NCBI RefSeq assembly: GCF_015207005.2
Contig: NZ_JADEXS020000001.1
Coordinates: forward strand, 7,959,001-8,023,000
Direction: 5' to 3'
DNA: 64,000 nucleotides
Source: Desmonostoc muscorum LEGE 12446
GTDB taxonomy: Bacteria; Cyanobacteriota; Cyanobacteriia; Cyanobacteriales; Nostocaceae
The notes beneath the pieces are model-generated. The model had not been told where the DNA came from. It was given only the letters and a program-made list of their open reading frames with translations, and ran no database searches. Positions 44,281 to 52,756 of this stretch are shown here, piece after piece. How positions within the stretch are numbered: the stretch's first letter is position 1; each line of letters begins with the position of its first letter. The position numbers and the translations under genes were made by a program.

Positions 44281-45791
44281 ACCATTTCCCCAATTCCAGC
44301 CAAAATTTCTGCACTCTCCGCATCTAAAGCCGCAATTTCATCCAAAATTTCCTGCGGTTCTCGTAACTTCGATTCCTCAGTCTTATTCGGATTCTTCACC
44401 GACAAATCAAACGTCACCCGATCCACATCAGCAATATCCACCAGCCAAGACTTTTCCGACTCTGCAAAGGTAGCCTGAAACTCCACAAACTCGCGCAAAT
44501 CCTCATCATTCAGCGCATTTGTTTTCCCCAAACTACGCCCCGGATCGAGTTGGTAATACCAAATTTTCTGAGTAGCCATCCCCTGAGTTAAAGGTTTTCC
44601 CTGAGAAAATAAAGGCATTCCCTGAACGGAGTCGAAGGGCTTTCCTTTCTCAAAAAACAGCACCACTGTTTTCACCCCCGCACCGATAAAAGTCCCACTC
44701 GGACAATCTAAAATGGTGTGCAAATTGCAACTACTCAAAAGCTCTTGACGCAATGCCCGCGAAGCATTGTCCGAATTTGACAGGAATGTATTTTTGATTA
44801 CTACCGCAGCCCTACCGCCTATCTTCAGCATTTTGATGAAATGCTGCAAAAACAGAAACGCTGTTTCCCCAGTTTTAATCGGGAAATTCTGCTGTACTTC
44901 CTTGCGTTCCTTCCCCCCAAATGGCGGATTAGCCAAGATGACATCAAAACGATTCTTGTCTTGAATATCACTGAGATTTTCCGTCAGCGTGTTGGTGTGG
45001 ATAATATTCGGCGCATCAATGCCATGCAAAATCATATTCATGATGGCAATCACATACGCCAAACTTTTCTTTTCTTTACCCGTAAACGTATGTTTTTGAA
45101 GAATCTCAAGCTCTTTTGTTGTCAGCTTACCCCGACGTAAATAGTCGTAACTCTCGCACAAAAACCCAGCCGAACCACAAGCCCCATCATAAATGCGATC
45201 GCCAATCTTCGGCTTCACCACCTGAATCATTGCCCGAATCAACGGACGCGGCGTGTAATATTCCCCACCATTACGCCCTGCATTACCCATATTTTTGATT
45301 TTGGCTTCATAGAGATGCGATAGCTCGTGTTTCTCCTGTTGCGATCGAAACCGTAGCTCATCAATATATTCCAGCGCATCCCGTAAGCTGTAGCCGCTTT
45401 GAAACCTATTCTTAATCTCGCTAAAAATTTCCCCAATCTTGTATTCGATTGTATCTGGACTAGTAGCCCGTTGCTTAAAACTCTGTAAATATGGGAATAA
45501 CTTGCGGTTGACATAATCAATCAGATCATCGCCAATCAGCGCATTATCATGATCCAATGTACCATCCGCTTTTTTCGGTGCTGCCCAAGATGACCAGCGA
45601 TGCGCCTCATCAATAATAAATTCGTATGGCTTGCCAGCCAGTTCCGCCTCTAGCGCCCTTTCCTGCTCCAAATCATCCAAATACTTCAGAAACAGCAGCC
45701 AAGAGGTTTGCTCCGTGTAATCTAACTCTGTAGTACAACCCGCCTCTTTCCAGAGAACATCATCAATATTTTTAAAAGTTTGCTCAAACAT
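44271..45791 (-). CDS. hsdM: Type I restriction DNA methyltransferase subunit M
   Basis: 506 residues. N-terminal HsdM helical domain (FEQTFKNIDDVLWKEAGCTT), SAM-binding motif I YDGACGSAGFL (about residue 200) and the N6-adenine catalytic motif ILANPPFGG (about residue 283). With HsdS it modifies host DNA; with HsdR it restricts foreign DNA. Residues about 383-402 (GKPFDSVQGMPLFSQGKPL) are not family-like: they come from the dispersed repeat ccctgaacggagtcgaaggg (44620-44639) inserted in frame. The gene starts 35 bp from the cas12k remnant. Confidence 0.93.
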   Translation of the reverse strand: MFEQTFKNIDDVLWKEAGCTTELDYTEQTSWLLFLKYLDDLEQERALEAELAGKPYEFIIDEAHRWSSWAAPKKADGTLDHDNALIGDDLIDYVNRKLFPYLQSFKQRATSPDTIEYKIGEIFSEIKNRFQSGYSLRDALEYIDELRFRSQQEKHELSHLYEAKIKNMGNAGRNGGEYYTPRPLIRAMIQVVKPKIGDRIYDGACGSAGFLCESYDYLRRGKLTTKELEILQKHTFTGKEKKSLAYVIAIMNMILHGIDAPNIIHTNTLTENLSDIQDKNRFDVILANPPFGGKERKEVQQNFPIKTGETAFLFLQHFIKMLKIGGRAAVVIKNTFLSNSDNASRALRQELLSSCNLHTILDCPSGTFIGAGVKTVVLFFEKGKPFDSVQGMPLFSQGKPLTQGMATQKIWYYQLDPGRSLGKTNALNDEDLREFVEFQATFAESEKSWLVDIADVDRVTFDLSVKNPNKTEESKLREPQEILDEIAALDAESAEILAGIGEMVCR

Positions 45792-45825
45792 TTAGCCTTA
45801 CTGTGGGATTTTTAATATTAATAGC

Positions 45826-46388
45826 TTGGCTCAGATTTTGCACCTACAAGGTGAAATGAGCGTGCGATTAGTTAAGAATAAGGAACAAAAAGAGGATCTT
45901 ACTGAGAAACAGCTATGTCGTCTACAAGGTGAGCGAACTAAGAGGGAAGCACTTAACCAAACCTTTCCTAATTATCCTAGTAAACCTCTGTATCAAGGTA
46001 AATCTAGTATTATCGTTGGTGTTAGTTTTGGACTAGATAAAGCAGCCACAGTAGCTGTGGTAGATGCTGCCAAAAAGAAAGTTTTAGCATATCCTAGCAC
46101 TAAACAACTACTTGGTAAAAATTACAAGCTTCTCAATCGCCAGCGGAAAAAACAACAACGCCTATCTCACGAAGATCACAAAGCTCAGAAACGAAATGCA
46201 CCCAATGATTTTGGTGAATTACATTTAGGTGATATGTCGATAGATTATTGGCTGATGCAATTATTGCGATCGCCAAAACCTATCAAGCAGGCAGCATAGT
46301 TATCCCAAAACTCCGCTATATACGTGAGCAAATCAGTAGTGAAATCCAATCCAGAGCAGAGTTGAAAGCAAATTTTTGTTGTTACTAG
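45826..46388 (+). pseudogene. cas12k: cas12k fragment (type V-K CAST effector), frameshifted
   Basis: The sequence reads PSKPLYQGKSSIIVGVSFGL, TVAVVDAAKKKVLAYPST, KQLLGKNYKLLNRQRKKQQR and LSHEDHKAQKRNAPNDFGE, which I recognise as the RuvC-like middle of Cas12k. Near 46232 one base is missing; in the next frame homology continues as YVDRLLADAIIAIAKTYQAG, SIVIPKLRYIREQISSEIQ and stops at TAG 46386-46388. The N-terminal two thirds and the extreme C-terminus are absent, so the gene is dead. The open frame before the shift would end at 46299. No tnsB, tnsC, tniQ or tracrRNA region is seen. Confidence 0.85.
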
Positions 46389-46408
46389 GTGAAATATTTG
46401 TTTGAATT

Positions 46409-46445
46409 AGGAGGGTTGAAAGCCGCACTTCGTTCGGGAGACTGC
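46409..46445 (+). ncRNA. Delocalised CAST crRNA unit: repeat end plus tRNA-matching spacer
   Basis: The string aggagggttgaaag (46409-46422) ends like V-K CRISPR repeats (gggttgaaag). The next bases, ccgcacttcgttcggga (46423-46439), match the tRNA-Pro gene at 16 of 17 positions, mismatch at position 1. In the tRNA gene the matching site follows GGTA (46641-46638 on the minus strand), a valid GTN-type PAM for V-K systems. This is the organisation of a homing crRNA that directs a CAST to a tRNA gene. Transcription is not shown and the tracrRNA is missing. Confidence 0.75.
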
Positions 46446-46508
46446 CGACACTGTGCATAGTCAGATCAATGCGACTTCAATTAGGAAAATCATCTCTAGA
46501 AAAATTAT

Positions 46509-46583
46509 GACAAATAATTTGTCGTTTTAGACTTTTTGACAAATAATGTGTCGTCACAGACAAATAATTTGTCGCTCTACACA
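46509..46583. mobile_element. Transposon end of a type V-K CAST with three TnsB-like sites
   Basis: Three copies of a 16-bp element: gacaaataatttgtcg at 46509-46524 and 46559-46574, and gacaaataatgtgtcg at 46538-46553. Read from the tRNA, the end starts TGTAGAGCGACAAATTATTT, resembling V-K CAST ends (TGTACA...GACAAATTA...TGTC). The terminal TGT lies at 46581 or 46583, 3-5 bp from the tRNA 3' end and about 54-56 bp from the PAM, the distance expected for Cas12k-directed insertion. Only this end is recognisable in the window. Confidence 0.75.
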
Positions 46584-46585
46584 AA

Positions 46586-46659
46586 TCGGGATGACTGGAT
46601 TCGAACCAGCGGCCCCTTCGTCCCGAACGAAGTGCGCTACCAAGCTGCGCCACATCCCG
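46586..46659 (-). tRNA. tRNA-Pro (CGG)
   Basis: 74 nt cloverleaf: acceptor CGGGATG/CATCCCG with discriminator A, D-arm GCGC/GCGC, anticodon stem CTTCG/CGAAG enclosing the loop TTCGGGA (anticodon CGG), and T-arm with TTCGAAT. CCA is not encoded. The V-K CAST end directly abuts its 3' side and the homing spacer matches its anticodon-arm region. Confidence 0.95.
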
Positions 46660-46795
46660 CCATAAAAACGGCACTATAAAACCAAAATATCACAACCCGT
46701 GGCAAATGACAAAATTACATCTATATATAATCAATTCACCAAAGGCTTTGCTTGCTAACATTAAATTTGTATAACTTTAGTGGTCAAAGCGGATT

Positions 46796-47674
46796 GTGAC
46801 TGTAAAACCAGACTGGTTGCGGGTGAAAGCACCTGGGCGTGAGCGCATCGGTAACGTTAAAGACATTTTGCGGGATTTAGCTCTCAATACAGTTTGCGAG
46901 GAAGCGTCCTGTCCGAATATTGGTGAATGCTTCAACGCTGGTACTGCCACGTTTTTGATTATGGGACCGGCTTGTACACGCGCTTGTCCCTACTGCGATA
47001 TTGATTTTGAGAAAAAACCCAAACCATTAGACCCCACCGAACCTGCACGACTAGCGGAAGCTGTTCGCCGCATGAAACTTAATCATGTGGTAATCACTTC
47101 TGTAAACCGAGATGATTTGCCAGATGGTGGCGCATCTCAATTTGTGGGGTGTATTGATGCAGTTCGTAACGTCTCACCCAACACCACAATTGAAGTGCTA
47201 ATTCCTGACTTGTGCGGTAATTGGAATGCTTTAGAGTTGATTCTCCAAGCTGCACCAGAGGTGTTAAACCATAACACGGAAACCATCCCCCGTTTGTATC
47301 GCCGGGTGCGTCCCCAAGGAAATTACGATCGCACATTAGAATTATTGCAGCGAACTCGCCAACTTTCTCCTAGCACCTACACTAAATCCGGTATCATGGT
47401 TGGACTCGGTGAAACTGACGCCGAAATCCGTCAAGTCATGCAAGACTTGCGATCTGTAGATTGCGACATTTTAACAATTGGGCAATACCTCCAACCCAGT
47501 CAAAAACACCTGAAAGTAAATGATTTTATCCACCCAGAACAATTTGCTGCTTGGAAGGCATTCGGCGAAGAAATAGGATTTTTACAAGTTGTTTCTTCAC
47601 CATTGACAAGAAGCTCATATCATGCAGAACAAGTCAGGGAATTAATGGAACGTAATCCCCGCAGTCAATTTTAG
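46796..47674 (+). CDS. lipA: Lipoyl synthase
   Basis: 292 residues. Radical-SAM enzyme that inserts two sulfurs into octanoyl groups to make lipoyl cofactors, for example on GcvH. Both iron-sulfur clusters are visible: auxiliary cluster [12 protein letters not shown] (C34, C39, C45) and radical-SAM cluster CTRACPYC (C60, C64, C67). The start is GTG at 46796. Family ending [13 protein letters not shown] (with the serine ligand of the auxiliary cluster). The length is in the normal range. Confidence 0.96.
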   Translation: MTVKPDWLRVKAPGRERIGNVKDILRDLALNTVCEEASCPNIGECFNAGTATFLIMGPACTRACPYCDIDFEKKPKPLDPTEPARLAEAVRRMKLNHVVITSVNRDDLPDGGASQFVGCIDAVRNVSPNTTIEVLIPDLCGNWNALELILQAAPEVLNHNTETIPRLYRRVRPQGNYDRTLELLQRTRQLSPSTYTKSGIMVGLGETDAEIRQVMQDLRSVDCDILTIGQYLQPSQKHLKVNDFIHPEQFAAWKAFGEEIGFLQVVSSPLTRSSYHAEQVRELMERNPRSQF

Positions 47675-47825
47675 ATTTTAGATTTTAGATTTTAGATTGG
47701 TGAGTGAAGAGATGGAGAAATGGGGAGTTTGTAGAGACGCGATTCATCGCGTCTGTATGGGAATGGGGAGTGTGAAAGAAAAATTTTTATCTTTCCTTGT
47801 GGGCGCAACTCATGGAGTCTCTTGA

Positions 47826-48779
47826 GTGATGACTAATCCAAAATCCGAAATCCAAAATCCAAAATCCGTTGCCATTCTGGGTGCGGGTGCTTGGGGTACG
47901 GCGCTGGCAAATCTAGCAGCGGCCAATGGCCATGAGGTGCGTGTCTGGTCGCGTCACGGTTCCCAAACTCTCGAAGCAGTAGTCAAAGATGTCCACATAA
48001 TCCTGTCAGCTATCTCCATGACAGGTGTCAGGGATGTTGCTTCTCAAGTCCACTCTTTCCCTCTTTCTCCAGAGACAATTTTTGTCACAGCAACCAAAGG
48101 CTTAGACCCCCAAACCACCTGTACGCCGTCGCAAATTTGGCAAACAATATTCCCTAACCATGCAGTAGTTGTTCTGTCAGGGCCGAATTTATCTAAAGAA
48201 ATTCAAATGCAATTACCAGCAGCAACTGTGGTAGCCAGTAATATCCCCACGGCTGCTGAGCTAGTGCAGTTAGTATTTTCCTCACATCGTTTCCGGGTAT
48301 ATACCAATTCAGATCCCCTTGGTGTGGAACTAGGGGGAACTTTGAAAAATGTGATTGCGATCGCCGCTGGTGTGTGCGATGGTTTACAACTAGGAACCAA
48401 TGCCAAAGCTGCTTTAGTCACCCGTGGACTTACAGAAATAATTCGCGTCGGTAACAACTGGGGCGCAAAGACGGGAACATTTTATGGTTTATCGGGTCTA
48501 GGAGATCTGTTAGCAACCTGCAACAGTCCCTTAAGTCGCAATTACCAAGTCGGCTATCAGCTAGCTGGTGGTAAGACACTTACAGAAATTCTCACAAATT
48601 TACAAGGAACCGCTGAGGGAGTTAACACTTGTCGGGTTTTGATACAACGAGCCAAGCAACAAAACATTGCTGTGCCAATTACCGAGCAAGTTTATCACCT
48701 ACTTCAGGGTCAAATCACACCCCGACAAGCACTTGATGAACTAATGTTACGAGATATCAAGCCTGAGTATAACTACTAG
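47826..48779 (+). CDS. gpsA: Glycerol-3-phosphate dehydrogenase [NAD(P)+]
   Basis: 317 residues. Makes sn-glycerol-3-phosphate for lipid synthesis. Rossmann motif AILGAGAWGTALANLAA; catalytic lysine in LGGTLKNVIAIAAG; substrate block YGLSGLGDLLATCNSPLSRN. The first 13 residues (MTNPKSEIQNPKS) are encoded by the dispersed repeat aaatccaaaatcc; an ATG inside the repeat serves as the start, and translation may begin at either 47826 or 47829. No other in-frame start precedes the Rossmann strand. Confidence 0.94.
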   Translation: MMTNPKSEIQNPKSVAILGAGAWGTALANLAAANGHEVRVWSRHGSQTLEAVVKDVHIILSAISMTGVRDVASQVHSFPLSPETIFVTATKGLDPQTTCTPSQIWQTIFPNHAVVVLSGPNLSKEIQMQLPAATVVASNIPTAAELVQLVFSSHRFRVYTNSDPLGVELGGTLKNVIAIAAGVCDGLQLGTNAKAALVTRGLTEIIRVGNNWGAKTGTFYGLSGLGDLLATCNSPLSRNYQVGYQLAGGKTLTEILTNLQGTAEGVNTCRVLIQRAKQQNIAVPITEQVYHLLQGQITPRQALDELMLRDIKPEYNY

Positions 48780-48784
48780 TGGTT

Positions 48785-48950
48785 TGAGATGAGGACACGG
48801 GGACACGGAGACGCGGGGACACGGGGACACGGAGACCTTGGAACAGGCGGAATTTATCACGAACACTCTCCGCGTTCCCAGGTCTTCTTCCCTCCCCGCG
48901 TCAGAGCGTCTCCCACTCCCCGCGTCTTCTTCCCCCTCCGCCACTAATCA
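48785..48950. repeat. Simple repeats (ggacacgg-type)
   Basis: Units ggggacacgg/gagacgcg (48790-48835) and the complementary ccccgcgtc (48890-48940), after the gpsA stop. Confidence 0.7.
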
Positions 48951-49384
48951 GTTCTATCTGATCTATTAGTTAAACTTATTACCAAATAATCCTGAGAAAA
49001 AATTGGTAAATCGTCAGGATATTACTTTGGTAGCCATGTAAATGTGACTATGACAATTATAAACAAGATATTCACTGAATTATGTTTATACCGCGTTACA
49101 AAAGTAACTATCAAAAACCATCAAATTTGAAATCTTAACTAAGTAGTTTAGATATTGAAAGCCTCGCTGCACAATTGAATAGCTATTGGTTCAATTAGAA
49201 GCTTAGCAGCCGATTAAGTTCAGTAATACTGTATCCAATCAAACCATTCCATTGAATTTCTCAAAAAAATTGTAATGGAATTCTCTACCGTGTTAGTTCA
49301 TCGTGAATCACGGGAACAATAGCAACAGTTGAATAGCTGACCGTAATCTTAAAGCTGACCCTAATCTATTGTTACCTGGAGCCA
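48951..49384. other. Long AT-rich leader region upstream of sigC
   Basis: No ORF. It should carry the sigC promoter and a long 5' untranslated region; I could not place the promoter with confidence. Confidence 0.4.
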
Positions 49385-50647
49385 TTGAGACGTTTTATGC
49401 CAGCAACATCTTTTTATGCAGATGCCGCCTACAATACCCAAAAGTCCCGCCAGGTTTTGGACTCGGATCTCACGGTTGATGAAAGTGAGTTATCGGTAGA
49501 TGATTTACAGGAGCTAGAAATGGCTTCTGTTGACCATACTAACTTTGCCGCTAGCGCTAACCGCCGTAGTACAGATCTTGTACGTCTATATCTTCAGGAA
49601 ATCGGTCGGGTTAGGTTGTTAGGTCGAGATGAAGAGGTTTCAGAAGCTCAAAAAGTTCAGCGCTACTTGCGGATGCGGATAGTACTTGCTAATGCCGCAA
49701 AGCAAGGAGATGAGGTAATTTCGCCTTATCAGAAGTTAATTGAAGTCCAAGAGCGTCTAACTTCCGAACTAGGACATCGCCCGTCTTTGGAAAGGTGGGC
49801 TGCCACTGCTGGTGTCATGGTATCGGATCTCAGACCGATTTTGGCAGATGGCAAACGTCGCTGGGCTGAAATCGCTAAGTTGACAGTAGAAGAGTTGGAG
49901 CAAGTTCAGTCCCAAGGACTCCAGGCAAAAGAACACATGATTAAGGCTAATCTTCGCCTGGTTGTGTCTGTTGCTAAGAAGTACCAAAATCGTGGTTTGG
50001 AATTGTTGGATTTAGTCCAAGAAGGTACTCTTGGTTTGGAGAGGGCTGTAGAAAAATTTGACCCAACTAAGGGTTATCGCTTCAGTACCTATGCTTACTG
50101 GTGGATTCGTCAGGGAATTACACGGGCGATCGCTACTTCTAGTCGCACAATCCGCCTACCTGTTCATATTACAGAAAAGTTAAACAAAATCAAAAAAGCC
50201 CAGCGCAAAATTGCTCAAGAAAAAGGTCGCACCCCGACTCTAGAGGATCTAGCTGCTGAGTTGGAAATGACACCTACACAAGTACGTGAAGTTTTGTTGC
50301 GGGTTCCTCGCTCCGTGTCTTTGGAAACCAAGGTAGGCAAGGATAAAGATACTGAGTTAGGAGAATTACTGGAAACTGACAATGTAACTCCAGAAGAAAT
50401 GTTAATGCGAGAATCTTTACAAAAAGACTTGCATCATCTTCTCTCGGATTTGACTAGTCGGGAACGCGACGTAATTTTGATGCGATTTGGTTTGGCAGAT
50501 GGTCATCCTTACTCTTTAGCAGAAATTGGCCGCGCTCTCGATTTATCCCGCGAACGAGTACGACAAATTGAATCCAAGGCTTTGCAAAAGCTACGCCAAC
50601 CCAAGCGCCGGAACCTTATCCGCGATTATTTGGAGTCTCTAAGTTAG
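49385..50647 (+). CDS. sigC: Group 2 RNA polymerase sigma factor, SigC-like
   Basis: 420 residues, sigma-70 family. Region 1.2 (STDLVRLYLQEIGRVRLLGR), region 2 with the -10 recognition helix (YRFSTYAYWWIRQGITRAIA), region 3 and region 4 helix-turn-helix (YSLAEIGRALDLSRERVRQI) are complete. The position directly upstream of furA matches the Anabaena order sigC-furA, which supports the SigC name. Group 2 sigma factors are non-essential and respond to nutrient stress; SigC in Anabaena is linked to nitrogen stress and heterocysts. ATG at 49385; ATG 49397 is an alternative. A strong terminator follows. Confidence 0.88.
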   Translation: MRRFMPATSFYADAAYNTQKSRQVLDSDLTVDESELSVDDLQELEMASVDHTNFAASANRRSTDLVRLYLQEIGRVRLLGRDEEVSEAQKVQRYLRMRIVLANAAKQGDEVISPYQKLIEVQERLTSELGHRPSLERWAATAGVMVSDLRPILADGKRRWAEIAKLTVEELEQVQSQGLQAKEHMIKANLRLVVSVAKKYQNRGLELLDLVQEGTLGLERAVEKFDPTKGYRFSTYAYWWIRQGITRAIATSSRTIRLPVHITEKLNKIKKAQRKIAQEKGRTPTLEDLAAELEMTPTQVREVLLRVPRSVSLETKVGKDKDTELGELLETDNVTPEEMLMRESLQKDLHHLLSDLTSRERDVILMRFGLADGHPYSLAEIGRALDLSRERVRQIESKALQKLRQPKRRNLIRDYLESLS

Positions 50648-50683
50648 TCAATGGTTATTTGTCATTAGTCATCTGTTAGAAAG

Positions 50684-50714
50684 TCTGAGCGGAGGAAACC
50701 TCCGCTCAGATTTT
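50684..50714 (+). terminator. Rho-independent terminator after sigC
   Basis: Twelve-base stem TCTGAGCGGAGG / CCTCCGCTCAGA, loop AAA, followed by TTTT. It separates sigC from furA transcription. Confidence 0.75.
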
Positions 50715-50958
50715 GCGCTTTGTCATTTGAAAAATTTACCTGACAAGTTACTAGCGACAAATGACTGTATTTGATCCCCAGACATAAAACTTATTAGAAG
50801 CTTATAGCTAATTATTTGCATCTAAGCATACAGCACTTTCCCCAGACCTTTGTTCAGAATCTCTTGAAGGTGGGGATCAATTGTTAGCTGAGTTATTTAT
50901 CAAGATTTGATTAATTTTTCTTGATCATTTAGTAAAGATTCTCAATAGGCAATGATTG

Positions 50959-50988
50959 TTGCAAATTGCTCCCAAGATTTGTTATATT
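50959..50988 (+). promoter_or_regulatory. Candidate furA promoter
   Basis: TTGCAA at 50959-50964 and TATATT at 50983-50988, 18 bp apart, 34 bp before the furA start. The surrounding AT-rich sequence could hold Fur boxes (FurA autoregulation is known in Anabaena), but none is obvious by eye. Confidence 0.35.
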
Positions 50989-51022
50989 CTCAACTAACAG
51001 GCTTTGTTGAGAAATATTAGCT

Positions 51023-51478
51023 ATGACTGCTTACACAACTACTTCACTCAAGGCAGAACTGAACGAACGAGGCTGGCGTTTGACTCCCCAGCGCGAAACA
51101 ATTTTACACATTTTTCAAGAACTTCCGCAAGGTGAACATTTGAGTGCGGAAGATCTTTATCATCGGTTAGAAACTGATGGTGAAGGGATCAGTCTGTCAA
51201 CTATTTATCGGACTTTGAAGTTGATGGCCAGAATGGGGATTCTACGGGAATTAGAACTGGGTGAGGGACATAAGCATTATGAACTCAACCAGCCTTATCC
51301 CCATCACCACCATCACCTAATTTGTGTTCGCTGTAACTCAACCATTGAGTTTAAAAATGACTCAATTTTAAAAATTGGGGCAAAAACTGCTCAAAAAGAA
51401 GGTTTTCACTTACTTGACTGTCAAATGACCATCCATGCGGTGTGTCCCAAGTGCCAACGAGCGCTGATGCCGCTTTAG
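51023..51478 (+). CDS. furA: Ferric uptake regulator FurA
   Basis: 151 residues, the exact length and near-complete pattern of Anabaena FurA: TSLKAELNERGWRLTPQRET, a winged helix-turn-helix with ISLSTIYRTLKLMARMGILR, the histidine-rich YPHHHHHLIC and two CxxC motifs (CVRC and CPKC). It is a global iron-dependent repressor and also binds heme in Anabaena. The downstream convergent peptidoglycan-binding gene corresponds to alr1690 of Anabaena, whose read-through transcript is antisense to furA. Confidence 0.94.
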   Translation: MTAYTTTSLKAELNERGWRLTPQRETILHIFQELPQGEHLSAEDLYHRLETDGEGISLSTIYRTLKLMARMGILRELELGEGHKHYELNQPYPHHHHHLICVRCNSTIEFKNDSILKIGAKTAQKEGFHLLDCQMTIHAVCPKCQRALMPL

Positions 51479-51610
51479 GATTTGGGTAGATAAAAAAACG
51501 AAACTACTCAAACTAACCAAATAAATGGAATTCTGAGCAGTTCCTTTCTTTGCTGTTACTGGAGGCAAGCAAGCAGTTGAGGACTGATACTAACAACACC
51601 AAAGCGGATG

Positions 51611-52747
51611 CTAGAAGCGTCCGCTCTTAAGATCCTTGAGGCTAATGCCGTAGAATTCCTGGGCTTGTTTAATTGCTTTTTTGGTGTCATCTGCCATCAC
51701 ACCGTTGAGCTTACCTTTATAAAAACCGCGCTCCCGTAATCGCGTTTGGATTTCCAGGACACTAAACTCGCTTTTAGGGGCAGTATTTATTGATCTGTAT
51801 AACTTAGCTCTAGTAGTTGGGCCAGCAACCCCACTTGCTGCCAAGAAATTAGCTGCCTGAAATCTCTTGACAGCATCCGCAGTGTAGGGACCATAGTAGC
51901 CATTTGGCTCTCCCTCTAAATACCCTGCCTGAATTAGGTGTTCTTGAAGCAATCTAACTGGCTCACCGCGATCGCCAAGGCGGAGTTTATCTCGATTTAC
52001 TACCTTTTTAGGAGCTTCTTCTCCATCACCAACGCCAGCTGGCGGCAATTTACCTAATGTTGCCGGGCCAACAACCCCATCAACACTTAAGTTGTAAGAA
52101 TCTTGGAAGCGCTTAACAGCTTCTTCAGTAATTGGGCCAAATATTCCTGTGGCGTTTCCGTAATAAAAGCCTGCAACTCTTAACCGTTCTTGCAAAACCC
52201 TGACATTTTCGCCTTCATCTCCCTTCATTAGGTAGTTGGAATTGCGGCGTTGGTTGGTTGCTGAACTAGCTGAACTCGTAGTGCTAGTTTTTTTAGCTTG
52301 TGTAGTCGCAGCAGTCGTTTTTTTCGCTGTAGTTGTGGAACTAGGCTTTTTAGCTTGCCAGTCTTCTAATTTTTCTAGGGTGGTTGGTCCGACAACACCG
52401 TTTACTTGTATGCCAGCAGCCTTTTGGAAACGCCGCACAGATTGTTCTGTGGATACGTCATACACTTCGGTGATGGGAGCTTGGTAAAAACCTGCTGATT
52501 TTAATTTTTGTTGTAAATTCCTGACAGAAGGCCCTTGATCGCCTTTTTCCAGTGCCATGACGCTGCTGACAGCACTGAGAATCGACAAAGACAAAGCAAG
52601 GGGCAGCATATACTTCCAAGCCTTTCCAGAAAGCCGTTTCCAGTCTGGTGCAGTTGCTTTGTTAAACAAAGAACTGAACGAAATCAATTCACTGGGTGTG
52701 CCGTCTTCGTAGGCGTAAGCTAGGTGTAAATACGCTAGATTCTCCAT
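51611..52747 (-). CDS. Peptidoglycan-binding protein (PG_binding_1 repeats), alr1690-like
   Basis: 378 residues. A membrane segment at about residues 46-64 (MLPLALSLSILSAVSSVMAL) precedes three clear peptidoglycan-binding domains (GDQGPSVRNLQQKLKSAGFY, GDEGENVRVLQERLRVAGFY and GDRGEPVRLLQEHLIQAGY) and a partial fourth (LEIQTRLRERGFYKG). A Thr/Ser/Lys linker joins the first two. It binds cell-wall glycans at the periplasmic face. It converges on furA with a 132-bp gap, so its transcript can run into furA antisense, as the alpha-furA RNA does in Anabaena. Only 9 bp follow the cobN stop, so it may be co-transcribed with cobN. Confidence 0.9.
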   Translation of the reverse strand: MENLAYLHLAYAYEDGTPSELISFSSLFNKATAPDWKRLSGKAWKYMLPLALSLSILSAVSSVMALEKGDQGPSVRNLQQKLKSAGFYQAPITEVYDVSTEQSVRRFQKAAGIQVNGVVGPTTLEKLEDWQAKKPSSTTTAKKTTAATTQAKKTSTTSSASSATNQRRNSNYLMKGDEGENVRVLQERLRVAGFYYGNATGIFGPITEEAVKRFQDSYNLSVDGVVGPATLGKLPPAGVGDGEEAPKKVVNRDKLRLGDRGEPVRLLQEHLIQAGYLEGEPNGYYGPYTADAVKRFQAANFLAASGVAGPTTRAKLYRSINTAPKSEFSVLEIQTRLRERGFYKGKLNGVMADDTKKAIKQAQEFYGISLKDLKSGRF

Positions 52748-52756
52748 ATTTTTTTC

